Numbered from the stretch's first letter, positions 47,184 through 57,113 are shown. The stretch is 64,000 nt of DNA from JACSRF01 sp963695505 (GCA_963695505.1 CAVOGX010000012.1:138098-202097), one strand, 5' to 3'. Translations and numbers: made by a program. Notes: generated from the sequence alone by a model not told the origin.

Positions 47184-47213
47184 AAAAAAGACCGGCGAAA
47201 ACCGGTCTTTTTT
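47184..47213 (+). terminator. Intrinsic terminator after tRNA-Glu
   Basis: AAAAAAGACCGG pairs with CCGGTCTTTTTT around a 6-base loop. Its symmetry also suits the convergent gene at 47227. Confidence 0.85.
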
Positions 47214-47226
47214 GTTTCTTGTTGGC

Positions 47227-47959
47227 TCAGCGCCGCGAAACCCGCTCCAAAATCGCCCCCAGCAGCAAAATCGCCAGGATTAGCAGCAGCAGGCCCACCA
47301 GCCACCTATTCAACAACCCGGCCACCAGGCTGCCTAAAATCACCGCACCCAGAGCGCCAAAAGCCTGGGCGATTGACTGCATGCGTCCGGTTAACGGCCG
47401 TGTCTGCCGCAGCCACAAACCAGCACCGCCGCCCATAGCCAGCATGCTCACCACCAAACCCAAAATCACAATTTGCTGGCCGGTAACCCCGGTCACGTTT
47501 ACCAGCAATATGCCACAGGAGTTTTCCCGCGCCGGAAAAGCGGCGCTGCGCGTGGCCAACACCCTCGCCAAAATCAGGCGGCCAAATGCGGCATCATCAG
47601 CCGTCACCGGCCACGAAAGCTCCAGCGTGTCGCCCGCCGCAATTTCCACCACCTGGGAATCCTGGCGCATCAAAGTGACCAGCCCTTGCGAAATGCGTGA
47701 GCGCACGATGAAAGAAATATCGCGGTCTTCAGGGTTGGTAAACTTTGCCCGCAAATTTACAGTTTCACCAGCGGTAATGATGTACGGACAGCTTAACGAG
47801 CGTAAAGATTCATCGGCGCTGGCTGAGGTTCCCGCGTCAAATAAGCTTGCCTCCATATCGGGCCAAAAAATAACAAAGGCCATAGCTGTTGATAAGCAGC
47901 AGTCCCAGAATAAACAGCAGCGCACCTAGGCGCAGCATGAACTTTGAACCATTTTGCAT
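47227..47959 (-). CDS. Membrane protein of unknown function, one frameshift
   Basis: About 243 residues joined across a break near 47890. An N-terminal helix (MLRLGALLFILGLLLINSYG) anchors an external beta-rich domain (CPYIITAGETVNLRAKFTNPEDRD), and three or four C-terminal helices end with LERVSRR. The external part resembles an immunoglobulin-like domain of the DUF11/CARDB kind, but I cannot name it with confidence. Start at 47959 after GGAAG. The ACGGCCGT copy is present, so it is resident in this genome. Confidence 0.6.
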
Positions 47960-48025
47960 GAGATGACTTCCTTTTTCCGTACCGAGATGCCTGATGCAGG
48001 GTGTCGCGCTATTACTCATAAATCA

Positions 48026-48163
48026 TTACGCGCCGGACATCGCCAATGTTGCACTTCCCGAATTTTCACACGGATGGCCAGGGAAGTTGGCCAAGTTTGC
48101 GCCTGCCAGACCCGTGATTATAGCGAAAATCCAGGCGCCTGCGGCAACGAGCCATTTGCGCAC
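48026..48163 (-). CDS. Possible small secreted or membrane peptide, 45 residues
   Basis: A GTG-initiated frame (V/M)RKWLVAAGAWIFAIITGLAG followed by a short polar tail and stop. GAGGAAAATGG lies just upstream. The N-terminus looks like a signal peptide or single helix. It precedes the membrane protein gene on the same strand. There is no homologue in my memory; it could be chance. Confidence 0.3.
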   Translation of the reverse strand: MRKWLVAAGAWIFAIITGLAGANLANFPGHPCENSGSATLAMSGA

Positions 48164-48200
48164 CCATTTTCCTCTAAGGGCGTTAGCCCCCGGTTCACGC

Positions 48201-48206
48201 TATAAT
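48201..48206 (+). promoter_or_regulatory. -10 box for the ABC1 kinase gene
   Basis: A perfect TATAAT 31 bases before the chosen ATG. No good -35 is visible. Its position argues against the in-frame ATG at 48205 and for the one at 48238. Confidence 0.5.
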
Positions 48207-48237
48207 GGAACCCAGAAAGATTTTGCAGGAAAGCAGT

Positions 48238-49945
48238 ATGGCACCAATAACGACAGCAGAACCAGAAATTAAAGAAACCGCTGCGCCGGCGAGCGATGAA
48301 GGCGGATACGACCAGGGGCGTTACGGCCGTATTCTCCTGTTCTTTGGCCGGGCCATCCTGCACGTCATCCTCTGGGACCTGCTGGGCGGGCGCATCCCTT
48401 TGCTGCGCCACGTTGTCCGGCGCACGCGCCCCGAGCGCTTCCGCCGCTGGGCGCGCCGCTTTCGCGCGCTGGCCATTGACATGGGCGGCGTCATGATCAA
48501 ATTGGGGCAGTTTCTCAGCACGCGGCTGGACGTGCTCCCGCCCGAAATCACCGAAGAGCTGCAAGGTCTGCAAGATGAAGTGCCGCCGGCCGATTTTGCG
48601 GAAATTGACCAGGTGCTGCGCCAGGAACTAGGAGACATCTCGCACCGTTTTGCTCACTTCAACAGCGCACCTCTGGCGGCTGCTTCCTTAGGTCAGGTTT
48701 ACCGGGCCAGCCTGCACCCCAGCCCCGGCGTTAACGGCTCCGAAACCGGGGCTTCGGTGGTTGTCAAGGTGCAGCGCCCCCACATTGAACAAATAGTGCA
48801 AACGGACCTGGCCGCCCTGCGCATTGTGGCCCGCTGGATTATGCGCTACAGGCCCATTAGCCGCCGCGCCAACGTACCTGAATTGATGGACGAATTTGCC
48901 ATCACGCTTTGGGAAGAGTTGGACTACCTCTCTGAAGCAGACAATGCGGAACGTTTTGCGGAAATGTACGCCGACTCGGCCCACGTCTACATTCCGGCCG
49001 TATACCGCGAACATTCCACGGCGCGCGTCATCGTGCTCGAGGATGTGGAAGCGATCAAAATCACCGACAGAGCGGCCATGATCAGCGGCCGGCATTAACC
49101 CCATCGAGGTAGCAGACCAAATATTAGACGCCTATTTCTACCAATTTTTCCGCGAAGGTTTCTTCCATGCCGACCCCCACCCGGGCAACCTGTTTGTGCG
49201 CCCCCGGCATGACCTGCCCTGGCCTTCAGGAAACGGCAGTGGACCACCCCCGGGACGGCCGTTTTGGCTGATTTTTGTCGACTTTGGCATGGTGGGGCGC
49301 ATTCCCGACCTGATGGGGCAAAATTTGCGCAAAATATTGGTCAGCGTCACCCAGCGCGATGCCGATCAGCTCACAGAAGCGTACAACGACCTGGGCTTCT
49401 TCCTGCCCAGCGCCGACCTGGAGCGGATTACCGAGGCGCAAGAACAACTGCTGGACCAGATTTGGGGGCGCAAGCTGCTGGACTTGGCGCAGCCAGACCC
49501 CAAAGAGATCGAAGAATTGGGGCAAGAATTCCGCGACATCCTCTTCGACTTCCCTTTTCAAATTCCACAGGATTTCATTTACCTGGGGCGGGCCCTGGGC
49601 ATGGTGTCCGGGCTGGTATCGCAGCTAAACCCGGAAATCAACCCCTGGTACAAGATTGAGCAGTACGGGGAAGAGTTGATTCGCGGCGATCAGCAGATAC
49701 GCGAGTTGACGCGGGAGACGCTGTTAGACCTGGTACGGCCGTATCTGGACGCTCCCCGCCGCGTGCGCCGCGTCATCGAGGCGGCCGAAAAAGGGAAGCT
49801 CAAGGTGCAATCCGTGCCCGCCCGCGAGACCCAGCAGCAGCTAGACCGCATCGAGCGCCGCGTTGGCCAGCTTAGCTGGAGCATTTTAGGGGCCGCCAGC
49901 ATGATTTCCGCCACCTTGCTTTACCTGGGGCGCAAAAGAAGATAG
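48238..49945 (+). CDS. ABC1/UbiB-family atypical kinase, one frameshift
   Basis: About 568 residues joined over a break near 49087. ABC1 family motifs: the KxGQ motif in GGVMIKLGQFLSTRLDVLP, AAASLGQVYRA (Ala-rich loop), the nucleotide-binding Lys in VVVKVQRP, the catalytic loop HADPHPGNLFV, and DFGMVG. A C-terminal hydrophobic helix (ISATLLYLGRKRR) suggests membrane association. Family members support isoprenoid quinone metabolism or act as ATPases at membranes; no ubi genes are nearby. The break falls in a run of GGCCGGC and is consistent with a single-base error. Confidence 0.88.
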
Positions 49946-49977
49946 GCAGCAAAGGGGCAGCGGTGCAGGGGCGAAAA

Positions 49978-50472
49978 TTATGCTCCCTCGCTCCCTTGCT
50001 CCCCTGCTCCCGCGCTCTCCTGCATCTTGTCCTCTGGTGCTTTCTGCAAAAAAGAGCCGAGTAAAACGACAACCATTCCCCCATCAATGGCAATGTCCGC
50101 CACGTTGAATACCCAGGGTAAAAACGACAGGGCAATAAAATCCACCACCTGCCCCACATAAACCCTGTCTATGAGATTGCCGGCTGCCCCCCCAACGACC
50201 AGCGCCAGGCCCAGGCGCATGAGCCATAATTCCCGCGGCAGGCGCAGCAGGTACACAAACATGCCCACCAGCACAAAGAGCGTCAGCCAGCCCACAAGCT
50301 GCCCCAACCCTTGAAACATGCCAAAGGCCACACCACGATTGAAGGTCAGGTGCAAGGAAAACCAATCTGTGACCGCAATGGCGCCGTTGGGATCAAGGTT
50401 CCCTAAAATCCACCATTTTGTAAGGCGGTCGGCGGCAAAAGCGGCAAGCATGATCAGCAAGTAAGGCAGCAT
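49978..50472 (-). CDS. lspA: Lipoprotein signal peptidase (signal peptidase II)
   Basis: 164 residues, four membrane helices. The catalytic Asp pair is visible: NLIDRVYVGQVVDFI and FNVADIAIDGG. LTFNRGVAFGMF is the other family signature. It cleaves lipoprotein signal peptides before the lipidated Cys. The last residues (AGAGEQGSEGA) are encoded by an 8-bp tandem repeat, so the tail is repeat-derived. The start codon overlaps the stop of the upstream lipoprotein gene (TAATG), indicating translational coupling. Confidence 0.95.
   Translation of the reverse strand: MLPYLLIMLAAFAADRLTKWWILGNLDPNGAIAVTDWFSLHLTFNRGVAFGMFQGLGQLVGWLTLFVLVGMFVYLLRLPRELWLMRLGLALVVGGAAGNLIDRVYVGQVVDFIALSFLPWVFNVADIAIDGGMVVVLLGSFLQKAPEDKMQESAGAGEQGSEGA
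49981..50022. repeat. Octamer tandem tract (GCTCCCTT)n in the lspA tail
   Basis: Five 8-bp units: GCTCCCTC, GCTCCCTT, GCTCCCCT, GCTCCCGC, GCTCTCCT. They form the 3' end of lspA on the opposite strand. Confidence 0.85.
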
Positions 50473-52020
50473 TAGCTTTCTTCCGCAGTGAGCAGGGTGA
50501 AGGGCGCCTGGATAATGCGCCGGTTGCGCAGCAGGGGCTGGTCACCACCTTCCGGATAGTCGAAATTTTGGTCACCATCGGCGTCGTGGTGCAGCACGGC
50601 ATAAAGCGTGTCCGTAACCTGCGCCGGGTCTACCTTGACCATCACCTCGCGGTTGACGCCCGCCGGCAGCCATACCTGACCAATGATTTCCCCTGGCTCC
50701 CCGGCGTCGTCGCGGCGAATAACCACCCAGGTTTCGAGGTCGGCCATCACCAAAGGCACCGTAACTATTGCGTCACGGCCGTTTTCATCGGGCTGCAAAA
50801 TTTGGTCGCGGGTAAACAGGGCGTTGCCCGGATTGATGCGGAAGGGCACGGGGTCCATGACCCGGCCATTGTAGAGGCGCTGCGGGTCGCCGCCGGGAAA
50901 GTCAAATTCGCCCACGGGCGTCTTCGTCGCTGTGGAGCATGATGAACAGCTCGTCGGTAACGGCCGTTTCCACCAACGGTACCGTCACCACCTCATTCAC
51001 CCCATCTACCAGCGGCACAAAGCCAATAATCAGCCCCAGGTCCCCATCGTCGTCAAAATGCACCACCAGCCAGCCGGGGCCGTCGCTGACCACCCGCTCC
51101 ACCACGATTTCCCCATTCACCAGCGGCTGGTCCAGCACAAACACGTCAGGGGGCAGCGTTACGCGGAAAGCCTGGGCGACCATGTCGCCGTTCACCATCA
51201 CCGGCTCGTCTTCACCCGGAAAATCCAGCCGCTGCGGGCGACCGGCGTCCGCGTACAGCACCGCCAGCAGGTCCGGCGGCGTTTCGCGCCAGGGTAGAGT
51301 AATGGGCACGTCCTCGTGCAAACCCGCCTCCAGGTAGACGTGCCCCAACATGTCGCCGGGCACGCCGTCAACGGCTTCGTGAATGGCCAGCCAGCCCGCT
51401 TCCGCCGCGTACACGCTGTCTACGCGCACAATGCCTTCTTCCGTCACTTCCTGGTCAGAAACCGTCAAAGTCGGGCGCTCAAACTGGATTTCCACGGCAA
51501 ATGGTACGGCCACTGCCTCGCCTTCCTGTTCCCAGGGCGCGTCCGGGCCGGGAAACTCAAACTCATCGGCAGCGCCGGCATCAATGTGCAGCATGGCCAG
51601 CAAGGTCGGCGAAGCATCCAGCGGGTCAATGGTCAGACTGAGGCCGCTGCTGCCGCCCATGCCCACCGGGGCGAAACCCAGCACCTCCCCTGCGCTGCCG
51701 TCTTCCGCCTGGGCGTGAATGACCAGCCAGCTTTTTTCGGGTGCGGTGACGCTGTCAATGGTCAACTGCCCATCTTCAGCCAATGTTTGGTCCCCCACGA
51801 CGATGGCGGGCACAATGGGTGTAGCCGTCGGCTGGGGCGTGGCCGTCGGCGAAGGCTGGGGCGAGGGGGTTGGGGTATTGGGCAGCGCCATTGCCCCGGT
51901 GGTCTGGTCGCTGGTGGTGGGGGCAGATGTAGGGGTGGCAACGGCCGTTTCCCCTTCTCGCCCGCAGGCTACCAGCAGCAAGGCCATCAGCACCAGGGCT
52001 GGCCAAATTCGGTAACTCAT
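50472..52020 (-). CDS. Lipoprotein with four DUF7282-like repeats, one frameshift
   Basis: About 515 residues joined over a break near 50906. The signal peptide ends in lipobox LLVACG. A Pro/Thr linker follows, then four tandem domains of about 105 residues, each with the pattern GWLVIH..DG..G..LG, then LxAxLHxDAG, then FDFPG. They resemble DUF7282, a secreted repeat domain of unknown role. It is coupled to lspA by a TAATG overlap, so the substrate and its peptidase are made together. Confidence 0.8.
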
Positions 52021-52203
52021 GGGCAGATTTTAACCCCTAATCCCCGTTCGGTAAACGGTTATCAGCAAACGATCATTGGCAACGTGAGCTTTGCCCGGTA
52101 AGGGCATGACAGAAATCACCTGACAAGAACGGCAAAAATCACTACCATTATGAAGTTGATTCAGAGTTGAAGATTGCACATTTTTCGCCAACCGGAGTGC
52201 GCC

Positions 52204-54256
52204 ATGTCCGCAGAAAATGACCCCTTGTTTGCCGATTTTTCCCCATCCACTTATGCTGAATGGCTGGCAGCAGCCGAAGCTTCCCTGAAAGGCAAGCCCT
52301 TTGCCAAGCTCATCAGCCAGACCTACGAAGGCATTACCCTACAGCCCATTTACCGGGCCGAAGACATTGCCGACTTGCCCCACCTGGACAGCCTGCCGGG
52401 GCAGTTCCCCTACCTGCGCGGCACCAGGGCAGCGGGTTATTTGCAGCAGCCGTGGCTGATTGCCCAGGAAATGGCTTACGGCACGCCAGCCGAATTTAAC
52501 GCGGCGCTGAGACATGACCTGGCCCGGGGACAAACGGCCGTTAACCTCATTCCCGACCGTCCCAGCCGTGAAGGGGTTAATCCCGACGAGCGGGCCGGAC
52601 GCGGTGGCGTCTCCTTGTCCAGCGTGGCCGACTTGGCCGCTGCTCTGGAAGGGGTAAACCTGGCCGAGACGCCCATTTTTGTGCGCAGCGGTTCCGGCGC
52701 GCTGCCCCTGGCGGCCTTGTTGCTGGCTTATGTCAAGCAAAGCGGCGACGATTTGGCCGCACTGCGCGGCAGCCTGGAGGCGGACCCGCTGGGCGAGCTG
52801 GCCCGCCGCGGCACGCTGCCCCTGCCCCTGGACAAAGCTTTTGACGAGCTGGCGCTGCTGGTGGAGGGCTTAACCACCCTGGCGCCCAACCTGGACGCCA
52901 TCACCGTGCACGGTTACCCCTACGCCAACGGCGGAGCCAGCGCGGTGCAGGAGCTGGCCTTTGTGCTGGCAACGGCCGTTGCCACCGCGCGCGCCCTGCA
53001 AGAAAGAAATCTGGACGTGGACGCCATTGCCGGTTCCATGCAGTTTGCCTTCAGCATCGGCGGCGACTTTTTCATGGAGATTGCCAAGCTGCGCGCGGCG
53101 CGGCTGCTGTGGGCGCAGGTGGTGCGGGCCTTTGGCGGGGGAGAGACGGCCCAGAAGCTGGTGCTGCACGGCCGTACCCTGCGCCACAACAAAACCCTCA
53201 CGGACGCTTATGTCAACATGCTGCGGGTAACGACGGAGGCCTTTGCCGCGGCGGTGGGGGGTGTAGACAGCCTGCACGTCGCCCCCTTCGACGAGGAAGC
53301 CGGGCCACCGGATGAATTTTCGCGGCGCATTGCGCGCAATGTGCAAATAATTTTGCAAGAGGAAGCGAATCAAACCAAGCTGATTGACCCGGCTGGCGGC
53401 TCCTGGTATATAGAGTGGCTGACAGACCAGGTGGCGCAGCGCGCCTGGGCGCTGTTCCAGGAGGTGGAGCGGCAGGGCGGCATGGTGGCGGCCCTGCAAT
53501 CGGGTTGGGTGCAGGAACAGGTGGCGCAAACCGCCGCCGCCCGCGCCCAAAACCTGGCCACGCGCAAGGACGTGCTGGTGGGCACAAACCTGTATGCCAA
53601 TCCAGACGAAGAATTGGAGACTGGAGATCGGAGATTGGAGACTATGTTGATGAACATTCACAATTCACCATTCACAATTCACCATTACCAATCTCTAATC
53701 TCCAATCTCTGTATCTCCTTGCCGAAACGGGCGCAACCATCGGCCAACTTACTGCTGCCCTGCGCGCCGACTACCCCACCAACCCACCAACTATTCAACC
53801 CATTCCCCAACACCGGATGGCCGCGCCTTTTGAGCGTTTGCGGGCGGCGGCAAATGCGGCGGAGGAACGGCCGCGCATCTTTTTGGCCAACATGGGGCCG
53901 CTGCGCCAGCACAAGGCGCGGGCCGACTTTGCGCGGGACTTTTTTGCGGTGGGGGGCTTTGAGATTGTGTATCCTGAAGGGTTTGATGGGGTGGAAACGG
54001 CCGTTGCCGCCGCTCTGGCCGATGGCGCAAAAGCGGCCGTCATTTGCTCCACCGACGAAACCTACCCGGAGCTAGTGCCGCCGCTGGCGCAGCAGTTGAA
54101 GGCAGCCAGGCCAGACATGGTAGTCATTCTGGCTGGCTATCCCAAAGAACACGCGCCAGCTTCAAGGAGGCTGGCGTTGACGAGTTTATTTACCTGGGCG
54201 CGGACTGCCTGGCCGTCAACCAATGGCTGCAAGAAATGGTAATCGGTAATTCGTAG
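52204..54256 (+). CDS. mutA: Methylmalonyl-CoA mutase small subunit, two frameshifts
   Basis: The heterodimer partner of MutB. N-terminal TIM barrel with FSIGGDFFMEIAKLRAARLLWAQV, EANQTKLIDPAGGSWYIEWLTD; C-terminal B12-binding-like domain (RPRIFLANMGPLRQHKARADF, DEFIYLGADCLAVNQWL), in which the cobalamin DxHxxG motif is absent, as is usual for the small subunit. A heptamer repeat (53618-53720) forms the linker between the domains, and the frame changes within it; a second break is near 54165. Start at 52204 after GGAG. Normally the large subunit follows directly; here it is 2.9 kb away. Confidence 0.88.
53618..53720. repeat. Heptamer tract at the domain boundary of mutA
   Basis: Units of GGAGACT/GGAGATC type, then ATTCACA/ATTCACC, then ATCTCTA/ATCTCCA, all with a 7-bp period. 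The mutA frame switches across the tract, so gain or loss of one unit would change the frame. Confidence 0.85.
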
Positions 54257-54290
54257 GTTATTTTTCGGGGTGGCGACAAGGTTGGTGGCG

Positions 54291-55210
54291 ATGACACAAG
54301 AAATGCGCACAAGAACTTACCGCGACGACGACGATTACCGGCGCATGCGTGCGCTGCTGCTGGAAATTTACCGGCTGACGGGCAAAAATGTGGCCTGGGA
54401 CGTGGTGCGGCTGGATTCGTATCGCTACGGCCGTTACTGGCAAGGCGAACGCGACAATGATCGCCCCTGGATGGTCGATATGGGCTTGTGGGAAACGGAC
54501 GCAGGCAAGCTGGTGGCTATCGCTCACCCCGAAGGGGACGACGAGTGGTTTTTGGACATGCACCCGGACTTTCGCCACCTGGCCCCGCAATTGTTAGACT
54601 GGATTGAGCAGCGGCACCGCGCAAGACGGCCGTCCCCCTCTGCCGATTGGCCCCTCAACATCATCTTTCACGAGGATCTAGCAGGGCTAGCTGGCCTTGC
54701 TGGCAGAACGTGGTTTTGTGGCCAAGGGTCCGGTAGGCGTGACGCGCACGCATCCGCTGGCTGGCCCGGTGATCGGAGAGCGAATTGGCGGCGGGGTATG
54801 CGATACGGCCGTTCAACTTCTCCGACTCCGCCGACCGGCAGCTCCGCGCCGACCTAAGCAATAAAGTCTTCGCCTTCCAGGCCCCGCCCGAAATTTATTT
54901 GATCACCGAACTGGCCCCTACCTGGCACGAGGAGTGGGGCGTTTTCACCGCTGCTGGAGAAGGGGCAGCCTTTTGCACCATCTGGCTGGACGAAAACGGC
55001 ACCGGCTGCTTTGAACCGGTGGGTACGCACCCCGGCCACCGCCGCCGCGGCCTGGCCCGCACCATGATTCAGCACGGCCTACGCCGCCTGCGAGAGCTAG
55101 GCGCACAGCGCATCACCGTGGGCACCGGCTACGACATGGATGCCAACAGACTTTACGCCGCCCTCGGCTTTTCCCAGGTAGAGGTTTTTTATCAGTGGCA
55201 AAAGGGGTAA
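54291..55210 (+). CDS. GNAT-family acetyltransferase, one frameshift
   Basis: About 306 residues joined over a break near 54690. The C-terminal half has the GNAT motif A (FEPVGTHPGHRRRGLARTMI, then RITVGTGYDMDANRLYAALGF). The N-terminal half is a second GNAT-like domain (WFLDMHPDFRHLAPQLLDWI). The substrate is unknown. It lies between mutA and mutB but has no obvious link with the mutase. Confidence 0.78.
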
Positions 55211-55318
55211 ATGGGATAAAAACACCCCTTTGCAGCTAGACCCGGTATCGGGCGCATGACATCTAGTCAACTTTCACATGCAAAGGAGTTTTAGATTTTG
55301 GCAAAGCGAATAAGGTTT

Positions 55319-55546
55319 TCAATCACCCATCATTTGTGCGGCGCGGCCGATATTGACAGTAACGCTGGTGACATCTTGACTGGCGAGGATGTGGCTGGCG
55401 AAGAGGATTTCCAGGCCCAGAGGACGGCCGTTTTCATCTAAATCGACATAAATATATTTGTTGACTAACTGCGTGTCATCCACTTCGCCCTCACGAAGAC
55501 GAATGTAAATGGCATCAGCATCGGGATCATAATCAATTTGCATCAT
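55319..55546 (-). CDS. DUF2283 protein
   Basis: 75 residues with the DUF2283 signature MQIDYDPDADAIYIRLREGE and VDLDENGRPLGLEILFAS. Such proteins are often encoded with DUF4258 partners in toxin-antitoxin-like pairs. The start follows the DUF4258 stop directly (TGAATGATG). Confidence 0.88.
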   Translation of the reverse strand: MMQIDYDPDADAIYIRLREGEVDDTQLVNKYIYVDLDENGRPLGLEILFASHILASQDVTSVTVNIGRAAQMMGD

Positions 55547-55780
55547 TCACCTGTTACGAATTCGCGGTTTCATGACCGTATAGATGATAAAAACATCTTC
55601 TTCAGGTTCACTGAAAACAACATGTACTTCACGTCCAACATAACGCCGAACAGCAATGTCACCACCGTTTTCACCAGGTTCAATTCTGTCTGGAAAGAGC
55701 AGGGTTTCTTCAACTTGTTGTTCCGTCACTCGGCGTTGTTTCATTCGTTGTCGGGCGTGATGGGTATATCTAAACTGCAT
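55547..55780 (-). CDS. DUF4258 protein, partner of DUF2283
   Basis: 77 residues beginning MQFRYTHHARQRMKQRRVTE, with a beta-rich second half (VRRYVGREVHVVFSEPEEDVFIIYTVMK). This matches the DUF4258 fold, related to RelE-like toxins. It is first in the pair, with a promoter at 55802-55815. A toxin role is inferred from the family. Confidence 0.85.
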   Translation of the reverse strand: MQFRYTHHARQRMKQRRVTEQQVEETLLFPDRIEPGENGGDIAVRRYVGREVHVVFSEPEEDVFIIYTVMKPRIRNR

Positions 55781-55801
55781 TTTTGATGACCTTTGCGTAA
55801 C

Positions 55802-55815
55802 ATTATAGCATGGGT
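55802..55815 (-). promoter_or_regulatory. Extended -10 promoter of the DUF4258/DUF2283 pair
   Basis: ACCCATGCTATAAT on the minus strand: a perfect TATAAT with an upstream TG (extended -10). The identical 14-mer stands before the DUF4160/DUF2442 pair at 61846-61859. Confidence 0.6.
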
Positions 55816-55877
55816 AATAGAATCGCAGCACAAGTTCGATTCATGATGGTTCTCAACTGTTGGCTTTGGAGGTTACA

Positions 55878-56075
55878 ATGAACTGGCGAGATTACATTTC
55901 GGTTGATCCCAATATCAGTCACAGAAAAGCGTGTATTACAGGAACGCGCATTATGGTTGTGGTGGTATTGGATAACCTGGCAGCAGGCATGCCGGTTGAC
56001 GAAATTCTACAAAGCTACCCATCACTCACCCTTGAAGCAATTGAGTCAGATATCAAGTATGCAGTGGTTACCTAA
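55878..56075 (+). CDS. DUF433 (antitoxin-like) protein, no toxin partner
   Basis: 65 residues with the DUF433 core WRDYISVDPNISHRKACITGTRI and the helix-turn-helix segment VLDNLAAGMPVDEILQSYPSLTLEAI. GGAGG precedes the ATG at 55878. DUF433 proteins are usually paired with a PIN-like DUF5615 toxin, but here the next gene is a Clp-N protein. The C-terminus is slightly short for the family. Confidence 0.8.
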   Translation: MNWRDYISVDPNISHRKACITGTRIMVVVVLDNLAAGMPVDEILQSYPSLTLEAIESDIKYAVVT

Positions 56076-56117
56076 ATATCTGCAAGCTAAGAAAAATCGC
56101 ACAGGGAACATATATTT

Positions 56118-57098
56118 ATGTCTAAAACATATCGGCCAATGAGCCAAGATGCGAGTCTGGCGTTCGGTGTTGCTCACCTTTGTGCAAAAGAACTAGGGCA
56201 TCAACAAATTACTTCTGAACATCTTTTACTTGGCATCTTAAAAACTCCAGATTGTGATGCTACTTTAAGCTTAATGAAGATGGGAACTAACCCGTACAAA
56301 CTTGGCGATTTGTTGAGACATGAAATGAACCTGACAAAGGTAGAGGGTTATTGGGAGGGTTCCATTACTAAATCTCCCGAAATTGATGAGATCGAAAATC
56401 TGGCAGATCAAGAAGCCCAAAAACAAGGTAACGATCTCCTATCTACTCGACATCTTCTTCATGCGATTTTGAAACATCCTCAGCAAAGGGTAGCAAAATG
56501 GCTTCAATTTCACGGCGTCACTTTTGTAGATCTTCAAAAGTTGCCTTCACAAAATGATGAACAGAGGCCATACACATCAGGAAATTGGTCTCTTGTTTCA
56601 GATATTGCGAAAACAACGCTCACCAAAGCTCAAATAATTGCTATGCAAAACGAACAAACCCTCATAACGTCAAGTCACGTTTTGCTTGCCATACTGGATT
56701 CCCCCGAATCAAATGCTTACAGGCAATTAACAAACCTGATTGAGCATTTAGATCCCTTATATGCTAATTTGTTAAGCCATGTTCGTCGCCTCAACAAAAT
56801 GAGCCAATCAGAATCTGAAATAGCATTGGCAGATGATGTGAAAAGAATGTTGGAGTTCGCTGTTGAAGAAAGCCGAAAAACTCATGAATTTGAATATATT
56901 GACACGCACTGCTTCCTTGTTGGCATTCTTCAAGAATCAAACTCCTACGCAGCTCAGGTCTTGAGGAATGCATATGTTTCTGTTGACCAGGTTCGTACCC
57001 AACCAAGATATATTCGAGAATACCCTGTCAATTACTCCAAAATTAAGCTGGCGAAGCAAGCAATTATTAGGAGGGTGACCAGCTGGTGGAATTCATAG
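56118..57098 (+). CDS. Stand-alone double Clp N-domain protein
   Basis: 326 residues and no AAA+ ATPase module. Four Clp repeat motifs are visible: LAFGVAHLCAKELGHQQITSE, then HLLLGIL; IENLADQEAQKQGNDLLSTRHLLHAIL; LTKAQIIAMQNEQTLITSSHVLLAIL; and MLEFAVEESRKTHEFEYIDT followed by HCFLVGIL. This equals two Clp_N domains, normally the adaptor-docking part of ClpA/ClpC. It is more AT-rich than its neighbours and lacks ACGGCCGT, so it may have been acquired with DUF433. A role as adaptor or decoy for a Clp protease is inference. Confidence 0.78.
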   Translation: MSKTYRPMSQDASLAFGVAHLCAKELGHQQITSEHLLLGILKTPDCDATLSLMKMGTNPYKLGDLLRHEMNLTKVEGYWEGSITKSPEIDEIENLADQEAQKQGNDLLSTRHLLHAILKHPQQRVAKWLQFHGVTFVDLQKLPSQNDEQRPYTSGNWSLVSDIAKTTLTKAQIIAMQNEQTLITSSHVLLAILDSPESNAYRQLTNLIEHLDPLYANLLSHVRRLNKMSQSESEIALADDVKRMLEFAVEESRKTHEFEYIDTHCFLVGILQESNSYAAQVLRNAYVSVDQVRTQPRYIREYPVNYSKIKLAKQAIIRRVTSWWNS

Positions 57099-57113
57099 AA
57101 ACGAGATAACAAA

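Noticed and set aside
48205..48237. Upstream ATG start for the ABC1 kinase
   Set aside because: The ATG at 48205 overlaps the TATAAT box, so it would not be in the transcript.
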